A stretch of 64,000 bases of DNA, from positions 1 to 64,000 of the forward strand of contig NZ_JANBVS010000023.1 in the NCBI RefSeq assembly GCF_024586915.1. Direction: 5' to 3'. Each line of letters starts with the position of its first letter. The first letter of the stretch is position 1. The DNA is from Bradyrhizobium sp. SRS-191 (GTDB lineage Bacteria; Pseudomonadota; Alphaproteobacteria; Rhizobiales; Xanthobacteraceae). The position numbers were made by a program, and so were the translations under genes. This document shows positions 9,353-21,561 of the stretch, one piece after another. The notes under the pieces were generated by a model. That model saw nothing but the letters and a program-made list of their open reading frames with translations. It was not told the origin of the DNA and made no database searches.

Positions 9353-9937
9353 ATGAGACGATTCGCTCTGTTCACCATCATCCTGCTGTCCTGGACGTCG
9401 CTGGCGCACGCGGCCGTCGGCGCCGCCGCGACCGATCCCCAGGCCAGGGATCCGCAAGCCTCCACAGATCCTGCCCTGACCCAGGAGGCGATCGACCGCG
9501 AACTGGACAAGTTCCGCAAGACGGAGGTGTCCTTGCACCAGGCATTGCGGATCGCCGAGAAGATTCATCCGGGCTCCAGGACCGCGGACATCAGCTTCGA
9601 AGGCGGGCTCGACGTCCCCGTCTACAAGGTTCGCACCTTGCAGAGCGGGCAGATCTGGGAGTCCGACATCGATGGCGCGACCGCCAAGGTGCTCAACACC
9701 GCCCTGTTCTCGACCGTGCAGGGCCTGAACGAGAGCGACCGCAGCAGCCTTGCCGCGCTCGACACGATCAGCCTCAACATGTCCGATGCCATCAAGATCG
9801 CGGAGCGGTCCGCCGCGGGCAAGGCCATCAGCGGCGGCCTGACGACCAAGGACGGCAAGGTCGCCTTCATCATCGTCGTGGTCAGCGGCAAGAACCTGAA
9901 GCAGGTCACGCTCGAACCGACGCTGCGGCGGCGCTAA
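9353..9937 (+). CDS. Periplasmic PepSY-domain-like protein (194 aa)
   Basis: A signal peptide is evident (MRRFALFTIILLSWTSLAHA). The mature part has two repeats of a helix followed by beta-strands that look like PepSY units: SLHQALRIAEKIHPGSRTADISFEG...VPVYKVRTL, and MSDAIKIAERSAAGKAISGGLTTKDGKVAFIIVVVSG. PepSY domains often inhibit or modulate periplasmic enzymes, so regulating a neighbouring hydrolase is possible but unproven. It shares an operator-like site with the patatin gene upstream. The ATG has a GGAG ribosome binding site. Confidence 0.7.
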   Translation: MRRFALFTIILLSWTSLAHAAVGAAATDPQARDPQASTDPALTQEAIDRELDKFRKTEVSLHQALRIAEKIHPGSRTADISFEGGLDVPVYKVRTLQSGQIWESDIDGATAKVLNTALFSTVQGLNESDRSSLAALDTISLNMSDAIKIAERSAAGKAISGGLTTKDGKVAFIIVVVSGKNLKQVTLEPTLRRR

Positions 9938-10003
9938 CTCAGTCCGGGCTTCGCGCGGTCGCGGGACGCACGCCGCGACGAATGCCGATCCGGAGCTGCG
10001 ACA

Positions 10004-10696
10004 TCATGACTTGGTATGAAGGGCGAGGAAGATCTTGACTCGTTCTCGCACGAAGCCAGGCATCTCCTTACGGATCGTCTTCTCCTTCACCCCCATCAGC
10101 GCGCGCATCAACAGCGGCAGCACGATGAGGTCGATGAAGATCTCGGCGGACGCTTCCGACGTCTTGGACGGTCCCCGCTTTGCGCTCGCGGACACGCCGA
10201 TCGTCTCTGCCAGCAGCACCGCGACCGGTTGAGTCGCCCGCTTGCGCGAGACCTCGTGAAACTGGCAGCTGAGATCGGGAAAGCGGTAGGCTTCGCCGAT
10301 CGTGACGCGCAACAGTCCAAGCGACTGCTTCAGCACGCGGTCCACGATCGCGATCGCAACCCCAACCAGCTTCTCCTGCACCGTTCCCGGCGGAGGCGTG
10401 TAGGAGGGGCCGAGGTTCATCACCTCTTCGATCGAGCGCTCGACGATCGCGGCAAACAACGCCGGCTTGCCGGCATAGCGCGCATAGATGGTCGGCTTGC
10501 TGGCCGGGGCCCGCTCGGCGATCTCATCGATGCTGGTGCCGTCGAATCCACGCTCCAGGAAGACCTCGCGCGCCGCGTCGAGAATCCGCTCCTCGATGTT
10601 GCCGGCCAGGGCTTTCGGCGGCCGGCCCACCCGGCCGCGCGTCGTCACCGCGCGCGCGACGTCACTTCGTTTAACCTTGGCCTGGGTACGGGCCAT
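10004..10696 (-). CDS. TetR-family transcriptional regulator
   Basis: A 230-aa repressor with a basic N-terminal tail (GRVGRPPKA), a TetR HTH (residues ~30-75: ILDAAREVFLERGFDGTSID...ASKPTIYARY) and a C-terminal ligand/dimerisation domain. The C-terminal half, with helices around LLRVTIGEAYRFPDL, resembles the AcrR/TetR_C group. I chose the ATG at 10696; an earlier TTG would add two residues. It is convergent to the patatin/PepSY genes, whose promoters share a TetR-like operator, so it is the natural candidate repressor. No such site is seen before its own gene. Ligand unknown. Confidence 0.88.
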   Translation of the reverse strand: MARTQAKVKRSDVARAVTTRGRVGRPPKALAGNIEERILDAAREVFLERGFDGTSIDEIAERAPASKPTIYARYAGKPALFAAIVERSIEEVMNLGPSYTPPPGTVQEKLVGVAIAIVDRVLKQSLGLLRVTIGEAYRFPDLSCQFHEVSRKRATQPVAVLLAETIGVSASAKRGPSKTSEASAEIFIDLIVLPLLMRALMGVKEKTIRKEMPGFVRERVKIFLALHTKS

Positions 10697-10846
10697 ACTC
10701 AACGACCTCGACTCGACATGTCCAACATGCCCAGCAAGGGATTACACGTTCTCTGCTGAACGGCAATAGAACGCGTGTATCGGAGCAGCTATGCGCCTTC
10801 TGTCATACATAATAAGCAATGCTTGCATGCCTTTCGATCAGGCACA

Positions 10847-11569
10847 TCAAACAAAGAGCTCGCCGAGATCCTCCAATACCCCGAGCGCGCCATCGAACGT
10901 ATCGTCATGAAAATAGAGGCTGCGCGTAATCAGGACGGGCACGCCGGCGCGGGTGGCGGCCAATAACCCATTACCGGAGTCCTCGATCGCGATGCAGCTC
11001 GCCGCGGGGAGATCGAGCTGCGACAGCACCTCCAGATAGACATCGGGCGCCGGCTTCTTGCGCGCGACGTCATCGGCCGCGACGACCGCGGCAAATCTGG
11101 TTTCCCAATCGCTGCCCAGCACGGGAGCCAGCAACGCGTCGATATTGACGCGCGTGGTGGTGGTGGCGATGGCGACACGCTGCTCGCGCGCCCAGGCGTC
11201 TTCGAGCAGCGCCTTGATGCCGGGACGTAAGGCGCATCCCTTGTCGGCCATCAAGGCGGCAAATCTTTCCGTCTTGATCCGGTGAAGCCTGGCGATCACG
11301 GCGTCGCTCAAGGGCGGACCCGAGCGCCGCATCTGGTCGAAGGCGCGAATGCGTTCCTTGCCGCCGGCGACGCGCAACAGCTCCTTGTAGACCCGCCGGC
11401 CCCAATGCCAGTCGATGCCGACGGCCACGAACGCCTCGTTGAACGCCTCGCGATGGATCTCCTCGGTCTCCGCCATCGTGCCGTCGACGTCGAAGATCAA
11501 GGCGCCGGCATCGGCAATTCTTTGCCGCAGAACATCGAATGGTGAATTCTTCACCAGCGCGAGACTCAT
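10847..11569 (-). CDS. cbbY: CbbY, HAD-family sugar-phosphate phosphatase
   Basis: A haloacid dehalogenase phosphatase (240 aa) with motif [18 protein letters not shown], motif II in [11 protein letters not shown] and motif IV around [14 protein letters not shown]. CbbY of RuBisCO operons removes xylulose-1,5-bisphosphate, a misfire product that inhibits RuBisCO. Its ATG overlaps the cbbX stop by 4 bp, so it is the last gene of the cbb operon. The cap domain and length fit the family. It works with CbbX to keep the RuBisCO active site free. Confidence 0.93.
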   Translation of the reverse strand: MSLALVKNSPFDVLRQRIADAGALIFDVDGTMAETEEIHREAFNEAFVAVGIDWHWGRRVYKELLRVAGGKERIRAFDQMRRSGPPLSDAVIARLHRIKTERFAALMADKGCALRPGIKALLEDAWAREQRVAIATTTTRVNIDALLAPVLGSDWETRFAAVVAADDVARKKPAPDVYLEVLSQLDLPAASCIAIEDSGNGLLAATRAGVPVLITRSLYFHDDTFDGALGVLEDLGELFV

Positions 11570-12513
11570 GACTGGGCCTCCTCCTTGGTCTCACTCTTCA
11601 CCTCGCTCTTGGCGAACACCCGGCTCGCCAGCACGTCGCTGGCCTCGATCGACATCACGTCGTCGGACGTCAGCACCCGGTCGAGCCGCGACACCAGCCG
11701 GTTGGCCTGGCGCAAGCGAATCCGATCCAGCGCATTCCGGATCGAGCGCGCGTTGGAGAACAGGGGCTGGGTGCGACGAACCACGATGTATTTTTCGAAC
11801 GCCGCCCGCGCCTCGGGCGTGAAGCGATAATTCTGCCCCTCCAGCATCATCTCGGAAATCGTCAGCAGCTCGGCTTCGGAATAGTCCGGGAAGTCGATGT
11901 GATGGGCGATGCGCGAGCGGAAGCCGGGATTGCTCTGGAAGAATTTTTCCATCCGGTCGGCATAGCCGGCAAGAATGACCACGAGGTCCTCGCGCTGCGA
12001 TTCCATGATCTGCAGCAGGATCTCGATCGACTCCTGGCCATAGTCGCGCTCGTTCTCGGGACGGTACAGGTAATACGCTTCGTCGATGAACAGCACGCCG
12101 CCCATCGCCTTCTTCAGCACCTCCTTGGTCTTCGGCGCGGTATGGCCGATATATTGGCCGACGAGATCATCGCGGGTGACGCTGATGACATGACCGCGGC
12201 GAACGAAGCCGAGCCGGTGCAGGATGCCGGCCATGCGCATTGCCACCGTGGTCTTGCCGGTGCCGGGATTACCCGTGAACGACATGTGCAGGGTCGGAAA
12301 CGTCGTCGCCAGGCCCATCTTGCGACGGATCCGCTCCATCATCAGCAACGAGGCGATCTCGCGGATTCGCGTCTTGACCGGGGCGAGGCCGACCAGCTCA
12401 CGGTCGAGCTGCTCGAGGACGGGCGCGATCTCGACGCTCTCGAACTCGCGGCGCAGATCGATCGTATCGACCGGCGTTGCCTCCTGGGCGTCCGCCTGCG
12501 TAGCCTGCATCAT
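11566..12513 (-). CDS. cbbX: CbbX, AAA+ RuBisCO activase
   Basis: A AAA+ ATPase (315 aa) of the CfxQ/CbbX family, the activase for red-type form I RuBisCO; it pulls on the CbbL C-terminus to release bound inhibitors. Walker A is [18 protein letters not shown], Walker B is [13 protein letters not shown], and there is an arginine-finger region in [18 protein letters not shown] chose the ATG of [12 protein letters not shown] at 12513 (GGAG ribosome binding site) over a longer frame. It follows cbbS after a 159-bp gap with a strong hairpin and is coupled to cbbY. Confidence 0.95.
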   Translation of the reverse strand: MMQATQADAQEATPVDTIDLRREFESVEIAPVLEQLDRELVGLAPVKTRIREIASLLMMERIRRKMGLATTFPTLHMSFTGNPGTGKTTVAMRMAGILHRLGFVRRGHVISVTRDDLVGQYIGHTAPKTKEVLKKAMGGVLFIDEAYYLYRPENERDYGQESIEILLQIMESQREDLVVILAGYADRMEKFFQSNPGFRSRIAHHIDFPDYSEAELLTISEMMLEGQNYRFTPEARAAFEKYIVVRRTQPLFSNARSIRNALDRIRLRQANRLVSRLDRVLTSDDVMSIEASDVLASRVFAKSEVKSETKEEAQS

Positions 12514-12624
12514 GGACTGGTGCTCCGCTTGCCGAAGTTCGCACACGCTGGCGGCAGCTCCTCCCGCGAACTCCGGCAAGCGGGGACGCCGTCAAATCGG
12601 GTCTCAATCAGTGCAGCAGAGCCG

Positions 12625-12664
12625 GTGCTGAAGTCCCCGCCTCGATCGGCAAGGACTTCAGCAC
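12625..12664 (-). promoter_or_regulatory. Hairpin between cbbS and cbbX
   Basis: A perfect 12-bp inverted repeat (GTGCTGAAGTCC / GGACTTCAGCAC) with a 16-nt loop begins 8 bp after the cbbS stop. No U-run follows in the transcribed direction, so it looks more like an mRNA-stabilising or partial-termination element that keeps cbbLS mRNA more abundant than cbbXY. Confidence 0.7.
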
Positions 12665-12672
12665 GGCCGTCT

Positions 12673-13092
12673 TTAGGAGTAGCGCTCGCCTTCGGGCCGC
12701 TCGGCCGCGTAGGACCGCGTCGAGTAACGCTGATTGCGCCCGACGGTTTCCTGACGATCGAGCCGGAAGCCGGGCTCGTTCTTCGGACGGTTGACGATGA
12801 AGGAGAGCCGGATCGACTCCCAGCCGTGGGTGGAATCGAACGCCGAGATCCGGATGTAGCGGTCGCCATAGATCTTCCGGCACTCGGCGAGCTCCCGCAT
12901 GATGCCGGCGGCATCCCGCAGATCGAACATCGGCAGGCCCCACATCTCCCAATAGGTGTTGCGGGGATGCGGGTCGTCGGTGAACTCGATGTTCACGGCC
13001 CAGCCCTTCTCGAGGCAGTACTGGATCTGGGCGGTGATCTGATCGTCGGTCAGATCGGGCAGGAAGGAAAAGCAGCCTTGGGTCACGCGCAT
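12673..13092 (-). CDS. cbbS: RuBisCO small subunit (form I, red type)
   Basis: The small subunit of L8S8 RuBisCO, 139 aa, starting [19 protein letters not shown], with the conserved [11 protein letters not shown] block. The C-terminal extension ending in [12 protein letters not shown] is characteristic of red-type (IC) small subunits, which form a beta-hairpin in the holoenzyme's central pore. The ATG at 13092 has an AGGAG ribosome binding site. It follows cbbL by 73 bp. Confidence 0.97.
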   Translation of the reverse strand: MRVTQGCFSFLPDLTDDQITAQIQYCLEKGWAVNIEFTDDPHPRNTYWEMWGLPMFDLRDAAGIMRELAECRKIYGDRYIRISAFDSTHGWESIRLSFIVNRPKNEPGFRLDRQETVGRNQRYSTRSYAAERPEGERYS

Positions 13093-13165
13093 GGTGAAAT
13101 CTCCTGATGTTGGGCCGGGCGGGCCGGTGTCCGGCCCGCAGCGCGGCGATGCATCGAACAAGGTT

Positions 13166-15744
<2,579 letters not shown>

Positions 15745-15788
15745 GTTCGTCTCCGTCCCTGTCTCGATGCTCTGTTATGCGGCGCGGC

Positions 15789-17813
15789 TCAGGACGCGCG
15801 CGCCCGGATGATGTTGCGCATGGCTGCATCGGCCACGGCGGCAGGCGTGATGCCGAACTCGCGGTAGAGCACGTCGGCCGGCGCCGAGGCGCCGAAGCCG
15901 TGCATGCCGACGAACTCGCCGGCATCGCCGAGCCAGCGCGCCCACTCGCCCTCGATCGCGGCCTCGACGCCGATGCGCGGCGCGCTGCCGAGCACCTCGG
16001 CGCGATACTCCGCGGTCTGCTTGCGGAACAGTTCGAAGCACGGTGCCGACACCACCGCCGCATGGACGCCTTCGGCCTCCAGCAGCCTGGCCGCCTCCAG
16101 AGCGATCGCCACCTCCGAGCCGGTCGCAATCAGCGTCACGTCGCGACCGCCTTCCGGTTCGACCACCACGTAGGCGCCGAGCGACACCTTGTTGTCAGAG
16201 GCCTCGGTCCGAAACGCCGGCAGCGCCTGCCGCGACAGGCACAGCACCGATGGCGAGGTCTCGGCGCGCAGCGCGCAATCCCAGGCTTCCGCCGTCTCGA
16301 CCGCATCGGCGGGACGGAACACCAGGAGATTGGGAATGGCGCGCAGGCTCGGGACATGCTCGACCGGCTGATGCGTCGGGCCGTCCTCGCCGAGGCCGAT
16401 GGAGTCGTGCGTCATCACATGGATGACGCGGATGCCCATCAGCGCCGCCAGGCGGATCGCCGGCCGGTTGTAGTCGGCAAACGCCAGGAAGGTGCCGCCA
16501 TAGGGAATGAAGCCGCCATGCAGCGCGACGCCGTTCATGGCCGCAGCCATCGCATGCTCGCGCACGCCATAGTGGACGTAGTTGCCGTCCATGGTCGAGG
16601 GCGTCACCGACTTGTGCGTCTTCGCCTTGGTCAGGTTGGAATGGGTCAGATCGGCCGAGCCGCCGAGCAGGTTGGGCAGCACCGTCGCGATCACATCGAT
16701 GACGTTCTGCGACGCTTGGCGGGTGGCGATCTTCGGCCGCTCGGCGGTGAGCTGCGCGATGAACTGCGCCATGCGCTCGGTGTAGGCGGAAGGCAGCTTC
16801 TTGTTCAGCGCATCGTGACAGGGCGAACGGTCCGCGGTGCATTGCTTGCGCGAACGCTCCTTCCAGGCCTGGCGAACGCTGCGGCCACGCGCGCCGATCT
16901 CGCGCCAGCTCACCAGCACGTCGGCCGGAATCTCGAACGGCCGGTGCGGCCAATGCAACGCCGCGCGTGTCTTCTCGACCTCCTCCGGCCCGAGCGGCGC
17001 GCCATGCGCCTTCTCCGAGCCCTGCCGACCCGGCGAGCCGAAGCCGATGGTGGTGCGGCAGGCGATCATGGTCGGGCGATCGCTCTGCCGTGCGGCGGCG
17101 ATGGCGGTCTCGATCGCCTGGGGATCATGGCCGTCGATGCGGCTGGTCGCCCAGCCCGACGCCGCGAAGCGCGCGAGCTGATCGTCGGAGCAGGCGAGGC
17201 CCGTCGAGCCGTCGATCGAGATGCCATTGTCGTCGAACAGCACGATCAGGCGGTTGAGCCGGAGATGGCCGGCGAGCGACATCGCCTCGTGGCTGATGCC
17301 TTCCATCAGGCAGCCGTCGCCGGCGATGACATAGGTGTAGTGATCGACCAGATCGTCGCCATAGCGCGCGTTCATCAGGCGCTCGGCAAGTGCCATGCCC
17401 ACGGCGGTCGCGATCCCCTGCCCGAGCGGCCCGGTGGTGGTCTCGACGCCCGGCGTGTGACCATATTCCGGATGCCCCGGCGTCTTGGCGCCCCATTGCC
17501 GGAACGCCTTGATCTCGTCGATCGTCACCGCCTCATAGCCGGTGAGATGCAGCAGCGCATAGAGCAGCATCGAGCCGTGGCCGGCCGAGAGAACGAAGCG
17601 GTCGCGATCCGGCCAGGCCGGATCGGCCGGGTCGAACTTCATGAAGCGGGAGAACAGCACGGTGGCGACGTCGGCCATGCCCATCGGCATGCCCGGATGA
17701 CCGGACTTCGCCTTTTCCACGGCGTCGATCGCGAGGAAGCGGATGGCATTCGCCATCTCGGCATGCGCCGGATCGGCCTTGACGGCAGGCTTGTGCAGGG
17801 CGTTGGCGGTCAT
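15789..17813 (-). CDS. cbbT: Transketolase
   Basis: A thiamine diphosphate-dependent transketolase (674 aa, normal length) that regenerates pentose phosphates in the Calvin cycle. The N-terminal cofactor domain has [32 protein letters not shown] and the ThDP/Mg motif [20 protein letters not shown]. The pyrimidine domain has [12 protein letters not shown] and the C-terminal domain follows. Its ATG overlaps the cbbP stop by 4 bp. A chromosomal housekeeping copy probably exists elsewhere. Confidence 0.97.
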   Translation of the reverse strand: MTANALHKPAVKADPAHAEMANAIRFLAIDAVEKAKSGHPGMPMGMADVATVLFSRFMKFDPADPAWPDRDRFVLSAGHGSMLLYALLHLTGYEAVTIDEIKAFRQWGAKTPGHPEYGHTPGVETTTGPLGQGIATAVGMALAERLMNARYGDDLVDHYTYVIAGDGCLMEGISHEAMSLAGHLRLNRLIVLFDDNGISIDGSTGLACSDDQLARFAASGWATSRIDGHDPQAIETAIAAARQSDRPTMIACRTTIGFGSPGRQGSEKAHGAPLGPEEVEKTRAALHWPHRPFEIPADVLVSWREIGARGRSVRQAWKERSRKQCTADRSPCHDALNKKLPSAYTERMAQFIAQLTAERPKIATRQASQNVIDVIATVLPNLLGGSADLTHSNLTKAKTHKSVTPSTMDGNYVHYGVREHAMAAAMNGVALHGGFIPYGGTFLAFADYNRPAIRLAALMGIRVIHVMTHDSIGLGEDGPTHQPVEHVPSLRAIPNLLVFRPADAVETAEAWDCALRAETSPSVLCLSRQALPAFRTEASDNKVSLGAYVVVEPEGGRDVTLIATGSEVAIALEAARLLEAEGVHAAVVSAPCFELFRKQTAEYRAEVLGSAPRIGVEAAIEGEWARWLGDAGEFVGMHGFGASAPADVLYREFGITPAAVADAAMRNIIRARAS

Positions 17814-18685
17814 AGCGTGCGCCTCTTTCGGTCCATCAGTTGCATGATCATCGGGGTGAGAATGAGCTGCATGGCGAGGTCGAGCTTCGAGCCATGGATC
17901 ACGATCGAATTGGCGCGCGACATGAAGCTGCCGTGGATCATCGAGAGCAGATAGGGAAAGTCGATGCCGCGCGGGTTCTTGAGGCGGATCACGACCATCG
18001 ACTCGTCCGGCGTCGGGATCCAGCGCGCGATGAACGGATTGGAGGTGTCGACCGTCGGCACGCGCTGGAAGTTGATGTCGGTCTCGGAGAATTGCGGGAT
18101 GATGTAGTTCACATAGTCAGGCATGCGCCGCAGGATCGTGTCGGTGACGGCCTCGGTGGTGTAGCCGCGCGAGGCGCGGTCGCGGTGCAGCTTCTGGATC
18201 CATTCGAGATTCATCACCGGCACGACGCCGATCTTCAGGTCGGCATGCTGCGCGATGTTGACCTTCTCGGTGACGACGGCGCCGTGCAGGCCCTCATAGA
18301 ACAGCAGATCGGACTCAGCCGGCAGCTGCATCCACTCGGTGAAGGTGCCGGGCCGGGCGTCGTAGAGCCGCGCCTCCTCCTCGTCATGCACGTAGTGGCG
18401 CGTGGTGCCGGTGCCGGTCTCGGAATAGTCGCGAAACGTCTTCTCGAGCTCCTCGAACAGGTTGGTGTCGGGGCTGAAATGGCTGAAGTGCTTGTTGCCG
18501 CGCTCGGCCTCCTCGACCATCTTGCGGCGCATCTCCTCGCGGTTGTAGCGATGGAAGGCGTCGCCCTCGATGTAGGCGGCCTTGACGTTCTCGCGGCGGA
18601 AGATGTTCTCGAAGGTCTTCTTGACCGACGTGGTGCCGGCGCCCGACGAGCCCGTGATCGAGATGATGGGATGACGACGTGACAT
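17810..18685 (-). CDS. cbbP: Phosphoribulokinase
   Basis: It makes ribulose-1,5-bisphosphate from ribulose-5-phosphate and ATP. The 291-aa protein is the octameric proteobacterial type with P-loop [14 protein letters not shown], the substrate motif [16 protein letters not shown], Walker [12 protein letters not shown] and the C-terminal [15 protein letters not shown]. It is coupled to cbbT by ATGA and follows cbbF by 50 bp. The NADH-activated prokaryotic form is expected from the family; regulation is not visible in the sequence. Confidence 0.97.
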   Translation of the reverse strand: MSRRHPIISITGSSGAGTTSVKKTFENIFRRENVKAAYIEGDAFHRYNREEMRRKMVEEAERGNKHFSHFSPDTNLFEELEKTFRDYSETGTGTTRHYVHDEEEARLYDARPGTFTEWMQLPAESDLLFYEGLHGAVVTEKVNIAQHADLKIGVVPVMNLEWIQKLHRDRASRGYTTEAVTDTILRRMPDYVNYIIPQFSETDINFQRVPTVDTSNPFIARWIPTPDESMVVIRLKNPRGIDFPYLLSMIHGSFMSRANSIVIHGSKLDLAMQLILTPMIMQLMDRKRRTL

Positions 18686-18735
18686 GACTTTTCTCCGGAA
18701 GTCGCGCTGAACGTGGCGCGTTCAGCAGTGTTCGC

Positions 18736-19773
18736 TCAGCGGAACAGGCCGCGGCGGGCGAACAGGGGCGCATCGCTGGTTTCGAACAGCGGCTCGACGC
18801 CCTCATGCAGCTGATCGACATCGCGGACGAGACGGACGTCACCCATGATCAGCGGCGCCCGCTGGTGCGGCGAGCGCGCCGACAATTCGAGGATGCGCGC
18901 GCGGCCGCTCGAGGCCGAGCCGCCGGCCCATTCCATGATCAGCGCCATCGGATGCGCTTCGTACACCAGCCGCAGCCGGCCTTCGCGATAGCCGGGACGA
19001 GAGTCGGCGGGATAGAGAAACACGCCGCCGCGCATCAGGATGCGATAGGCCTCCGCCACCAGCGAGGCGATCCAGCGCATGTTGAAGTCGCGGCCGCGCG
19101 GGCCGGCAGCGCCCGACAGGCACTCGTCGACATAGTTGCGGACCGTGCCGCTCCAGTGCCGGCGGTTCGAGGCGTTGATCGCGAACTCCGGCGTATCCTG
19201 CGGGATGCGGATGCCCGACTTGGCGAGAATGAAGTCGTGCAGGGTCGGGTGCAGCACATAGAGGTCGACGCGATGGTCGATTGCGAGCACGAGGCAGGTC
19301 TGCGGCCCGTAGACGAAGAAGCCGACGGCGAGCTGCGCGGTCCCGGGCTCGAAAAAGCTGGAGAGCACGTCGCGGCCGCGCGGCCGGATCGAGAAGATGG
19401 TGCCGACGGAGATGTTGTTCTGCAGGTTCGAGGAGCCGTCGAGCGGATCGATCGCCACGCAAAGTGGGGCAGCCTCATTGACCGTTTCCGGCCGATCGCC
19501 CTCTTCCGAGAGGATGCCCGCGACCGGCGCCCGGCGCAGCGCGTCGCGCATCAGATTGTCGGCGACGATGTCGAGCGCCTTCTGGATGTCGCCGTCGGTG
19601 TTGACGGTGGCTGCACCTTCGTCGACGCCGGAGAGCGGCGCGATGGCGATCTGGCGCGCGAGCTCGCGCGCGGCGTCGGCGAGGGCCTCGATGACCGCAG
19701 CACAATCGGCGTCCGCGCCCTGCGCAGCCAGATGGGCCTGCAATGTCTGATGATGATCAGTCTGGTCATTCAT
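18736..19773 (-). CDS. cbbF: Fructose-1,6-bisphosphatase, class I
   Basis: A class I fructose/sedoheptulose bisphosphatase (345 aa). The metal-binding motif CVAIDPLDGSSNLQNNISVG and the active-site region FLYPADSRPGYREGRLRL are clear. I chose ATG 19773 (MNDQTDHHQTLQ) with a GAGGGAG ribosome binding site; an ATG six codons earlier has its GAGGAG only 3 bp away. It is the first gene of the cbb operon and faces cbbR across 164 bp. Confidence 0.96.
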   Translation of the reverse strand: MNDQTDHHQTLQAHLAAQGADADCAAVIEALADAARELARQIAIAPLSGVDEGAATVNTDGDIQKALDIVADNLMRDALRRAPVAGILSEEGDRPETVNEAAPLCVAIDPLDGSSNLQNNISVGTIFSIRPRGRDVLSSFFEPGTAQLAVGFFVYGPQTCLVLAIDHRVDLYVLHPTLHDFILAKSGIRIPQDTPEFAINASNRRHWSGTVRNYVDECLSGAAGPRGRDFNMRWIASLVAEAYRILMRGGVFLYPADSRPGYREGRLRLVYEAHPMALIMEWAGGSASSGRARILELSARSPHQRAPLIMGDVRLVRDVDQLHEGVEPLFETSDAPLFARRGLFR

Positions 19774-19868
19774 GGGCCACTCCCTCGCCATCAGCTCCTC
19801 TGCCGGGAACTTGATGAAGCCGCACGAAATGCGTCGTGCCGCACTGCTATGAACACTCGATTTGCCTG

Positions 19869-19903
19869 ATTAGGGAAATTTCAATATCTTTGGATCGACC
19901 AAA
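19869..19903. promoter_or_regulatory. Putative CbbR control region
   Basis: Two dyad-like elements lie in the cbbF-cbbR gap: ATTAGGGAAATTTCAATAT (19869-19887, with GAAATTTC) and TTTGG-ATCGA-CCAAA (19889-19903). LysR regulators bind T-N11-A dyads in such divergent regions. The assignment is positional inference. Confidence 0.45.
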
Positions 19904-19937
19904 GTTTTCCTTATGCGATCGATAGCACGAAGGTTCC

Positions 19938-20858
19938 ATGAGCCGCCACTTCTCCCGCGACCTCACCATCCGCCAGCTTCGCGCGCTGGTAGCCGTCCAG
20001 AACTCGGGATCGGTCACGTCAGCGGCCGGGCGCTTGAACCTGACCCAGCCGGCCGTGACGCTGCAGATTCGCAATCTTCAGGAGCTCGCCGGGCTGCCGC
20101 TGATCCAGCGCACCACAGACGGCATGATCCTGACCGAGGCCGGGCGCAGCGTGCTGGCGCTGGCCGAGCGCGTCGAGGCCGCGCTGCAGGATTGCGAGCA
20201 GGCGCTCGACATTCTCGCGGGGCGCAGCGGCGGCCGGGTGGCGATCGGCGCGGTCAGCACCGCGAAATATTTCGTGCCGTTCGCGATCGCGGAGTTTTCG
20301 CGGCGTTTCCCCAAGATCGACGTGACGTTGCGGATCGGCAATCGCGACAGCCTGCGCGAGGCGTTGCGCGGCTATGATCTCGACATCGCCATCATGGGCC
20401 GGCCGCCGGCGGACATTCCCGTCGACATGCGGCCGTTCGGCAAGCATCCGCACATCATCATCGCGCCGGCGGGCCACCGCCTGGCGCGGCGCAAGCGCAT
20501 CGCCGCTGAGGATCTCGCCGGCGAGGTGTTCATCACCCGCGAGCCGGGCTCGGGAACCCGGCTGCTGATGGAGACCTTCTTTGCCAAGCACGGCCTGCAG
20601 CCCAAGACCAGCATGGAGATGGACAGCAACGAGACCATCAAGCAGGCGGTGATCGCCGGCCTCGGCATCGCCTTCATCTCGCAGCATACGGTGGCGCATG
20701 AGCTCGGCGAGGGACGGCTGGTGATGCTGAAGGTCGCGGGCCTGCCGATCATCCGGCACTGGCACGCCGTGCGGCGCGCCGACAAGCTGCTGCTGCCGCC
20801 GGCGCAGGCGATGCTGGACTTCCTCGGCAAGGAGGGCGCGCGCTTTTTGCCCAAATGA
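19938..20858 (+). CDS. cbbR: CbbR, LysR-family activator of the cbb operon
   Basis: A LysR-type regulator (306 aa). The N-terminal winged HTH (residues ~10-68) reads TIRQLRALVAVQNSGSVTSA and LTQPAVTLQIRNLQELAG, typical of CbbR. The effector domain follows (GGRVAIGAVSTAKYFVPFAI...). CbbR activates cbb genes in response to metabolites such as RuBP or NADPH; which applies here is unknown. It is divergent from cbbF. The ATG at 19938 gives the standard N-terminus. Confidence 0.94.
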   Translation: MSRHFSRDLTIRQLRALVAVQNSGSVTSAAGRLNLTQPAVTLQIRNLQELAGLPLIQRTTDGMILTEAGRSVLALAERVEAALQDCEQALDILAGRSGGRVAIGAVSTAKYFVPFAIAEFSRRFPKIDVTLRIGNRDSLREALRGYDLDIAIMGRPPADIPVDMRPFGKHPHIIIAPAGHRLARRKRIAAEDLAGEVFITREPGSGTRLLMETFFAKHGLQPKTSMEMDSNETIKQAVIAGLGIAFISQHTVAHELGEGRLVMLKVAGLPIIRHWHAVRRADKLLLPPAQAMLDFLGKEGARFLPK

Positions 20859-20918
20859 CCATCTGAATGAGCGCCGGTTCCGAAGCCATGACCTTGTCGC
20901 TTCGGGCATGGCTTGGTC

Positions 20919-21560
20919 TCACCAGTCGATCTCGAAGCGGCAGGCGGAAGCGCCCGCGGCTTCGCAAGCAATTTCACGCGCCCGGGCTTCGGGATGCACC
21001 AGCGTCCTGAACAGTGTCTCGAATGTCGCGGCGTAGAAGTCGCAGATCGCATGATCGCCGTGATGGCCGCGGCACAAAGGACAATGGCTGATCTCGTAGA
21101 CGGTCGGCCGTCCCGCACGCGCGGTGAAAATGCCGGTGCCGGCGAAGGTCCAGGCATGCGCCGAGATCGCGCGCGATAGCGCCCGGCTCGACAGCCGCGC
21201 CGGCAGCAGCCTCAGCACGCGCTGGGCAGCCTTGGGAATGCGATTCGCGAGCAGATAGGCGGCGGTCAGCTGCCCTGCCTTGCCGCTGACAGCGCGCGCG
21301 GTGTCGTCGTCGAGCAGCGTCCGAAGCGCACCATGCAACCTGATGACCTCGGCCTCGTCGACCATCTCGGCCGGCGGCGTGCTGAGATAGTCTTTAAGCC
21401 GCGCGGCTGCGAACACGCGGCCGGTTGCATCCTCGCCCAACAGCAGACGCAAGGCCTCGGCCGTCTGGATGATCGCATTGGGGCCGATACGCCCGGCTGC
21501 ATGATGAGACGCATCGGCAGCGCGCGGCAGCTGAAGGGGCTGGGCGCGCGTGCCGTGCAT
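20919..21560 (-). CDS. bchJ: BchJ, V4R-domain protein of bacteriochlorophyll synthesis
   Basis: A 213-aa protein with a C-terminal V4R domain holding Cys/His residues (EISHCPLCRGHHGDHAICDFYA...CEAAGASACRFEI), a probable small-molecule or metal site. BchJ was once called the 8-vinyl reductase; later work on green bacteria suggests a substrate-handling role instead. It directly follows bchE with one base between bchE stop and bchJ start, so the two are cotranscribed. The start at 21560 is the only well-placed ATG. Confidence 0.9.
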   Translation of the reverse strand: MHGTRAQPLQLPRAADASHHAAGRIGPNAIIQTAEALRLLLGEDATGRVFAAARLKDYLSTPPAEMVDEAEVIRLHGALRTLLDDDTARAVSGKAGQLTAAYLLANRIPKAAQRVLRLLPARLSSRALSRAISAHAWTFAGTGIFTARAGRPTVYEISHCPLCRGHHGDHAICDFYAATFETLFRTLVHPEARAREIACEAAGASACRFEIDW

Positions 21561-21561
21561 G

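Noticed and set aside
15777-17954. 725-aa plus-strand open frame over cbbT
   Set aside because: Antisense shadow of transketolase; composition is Arg/His-rich and no motif is found.
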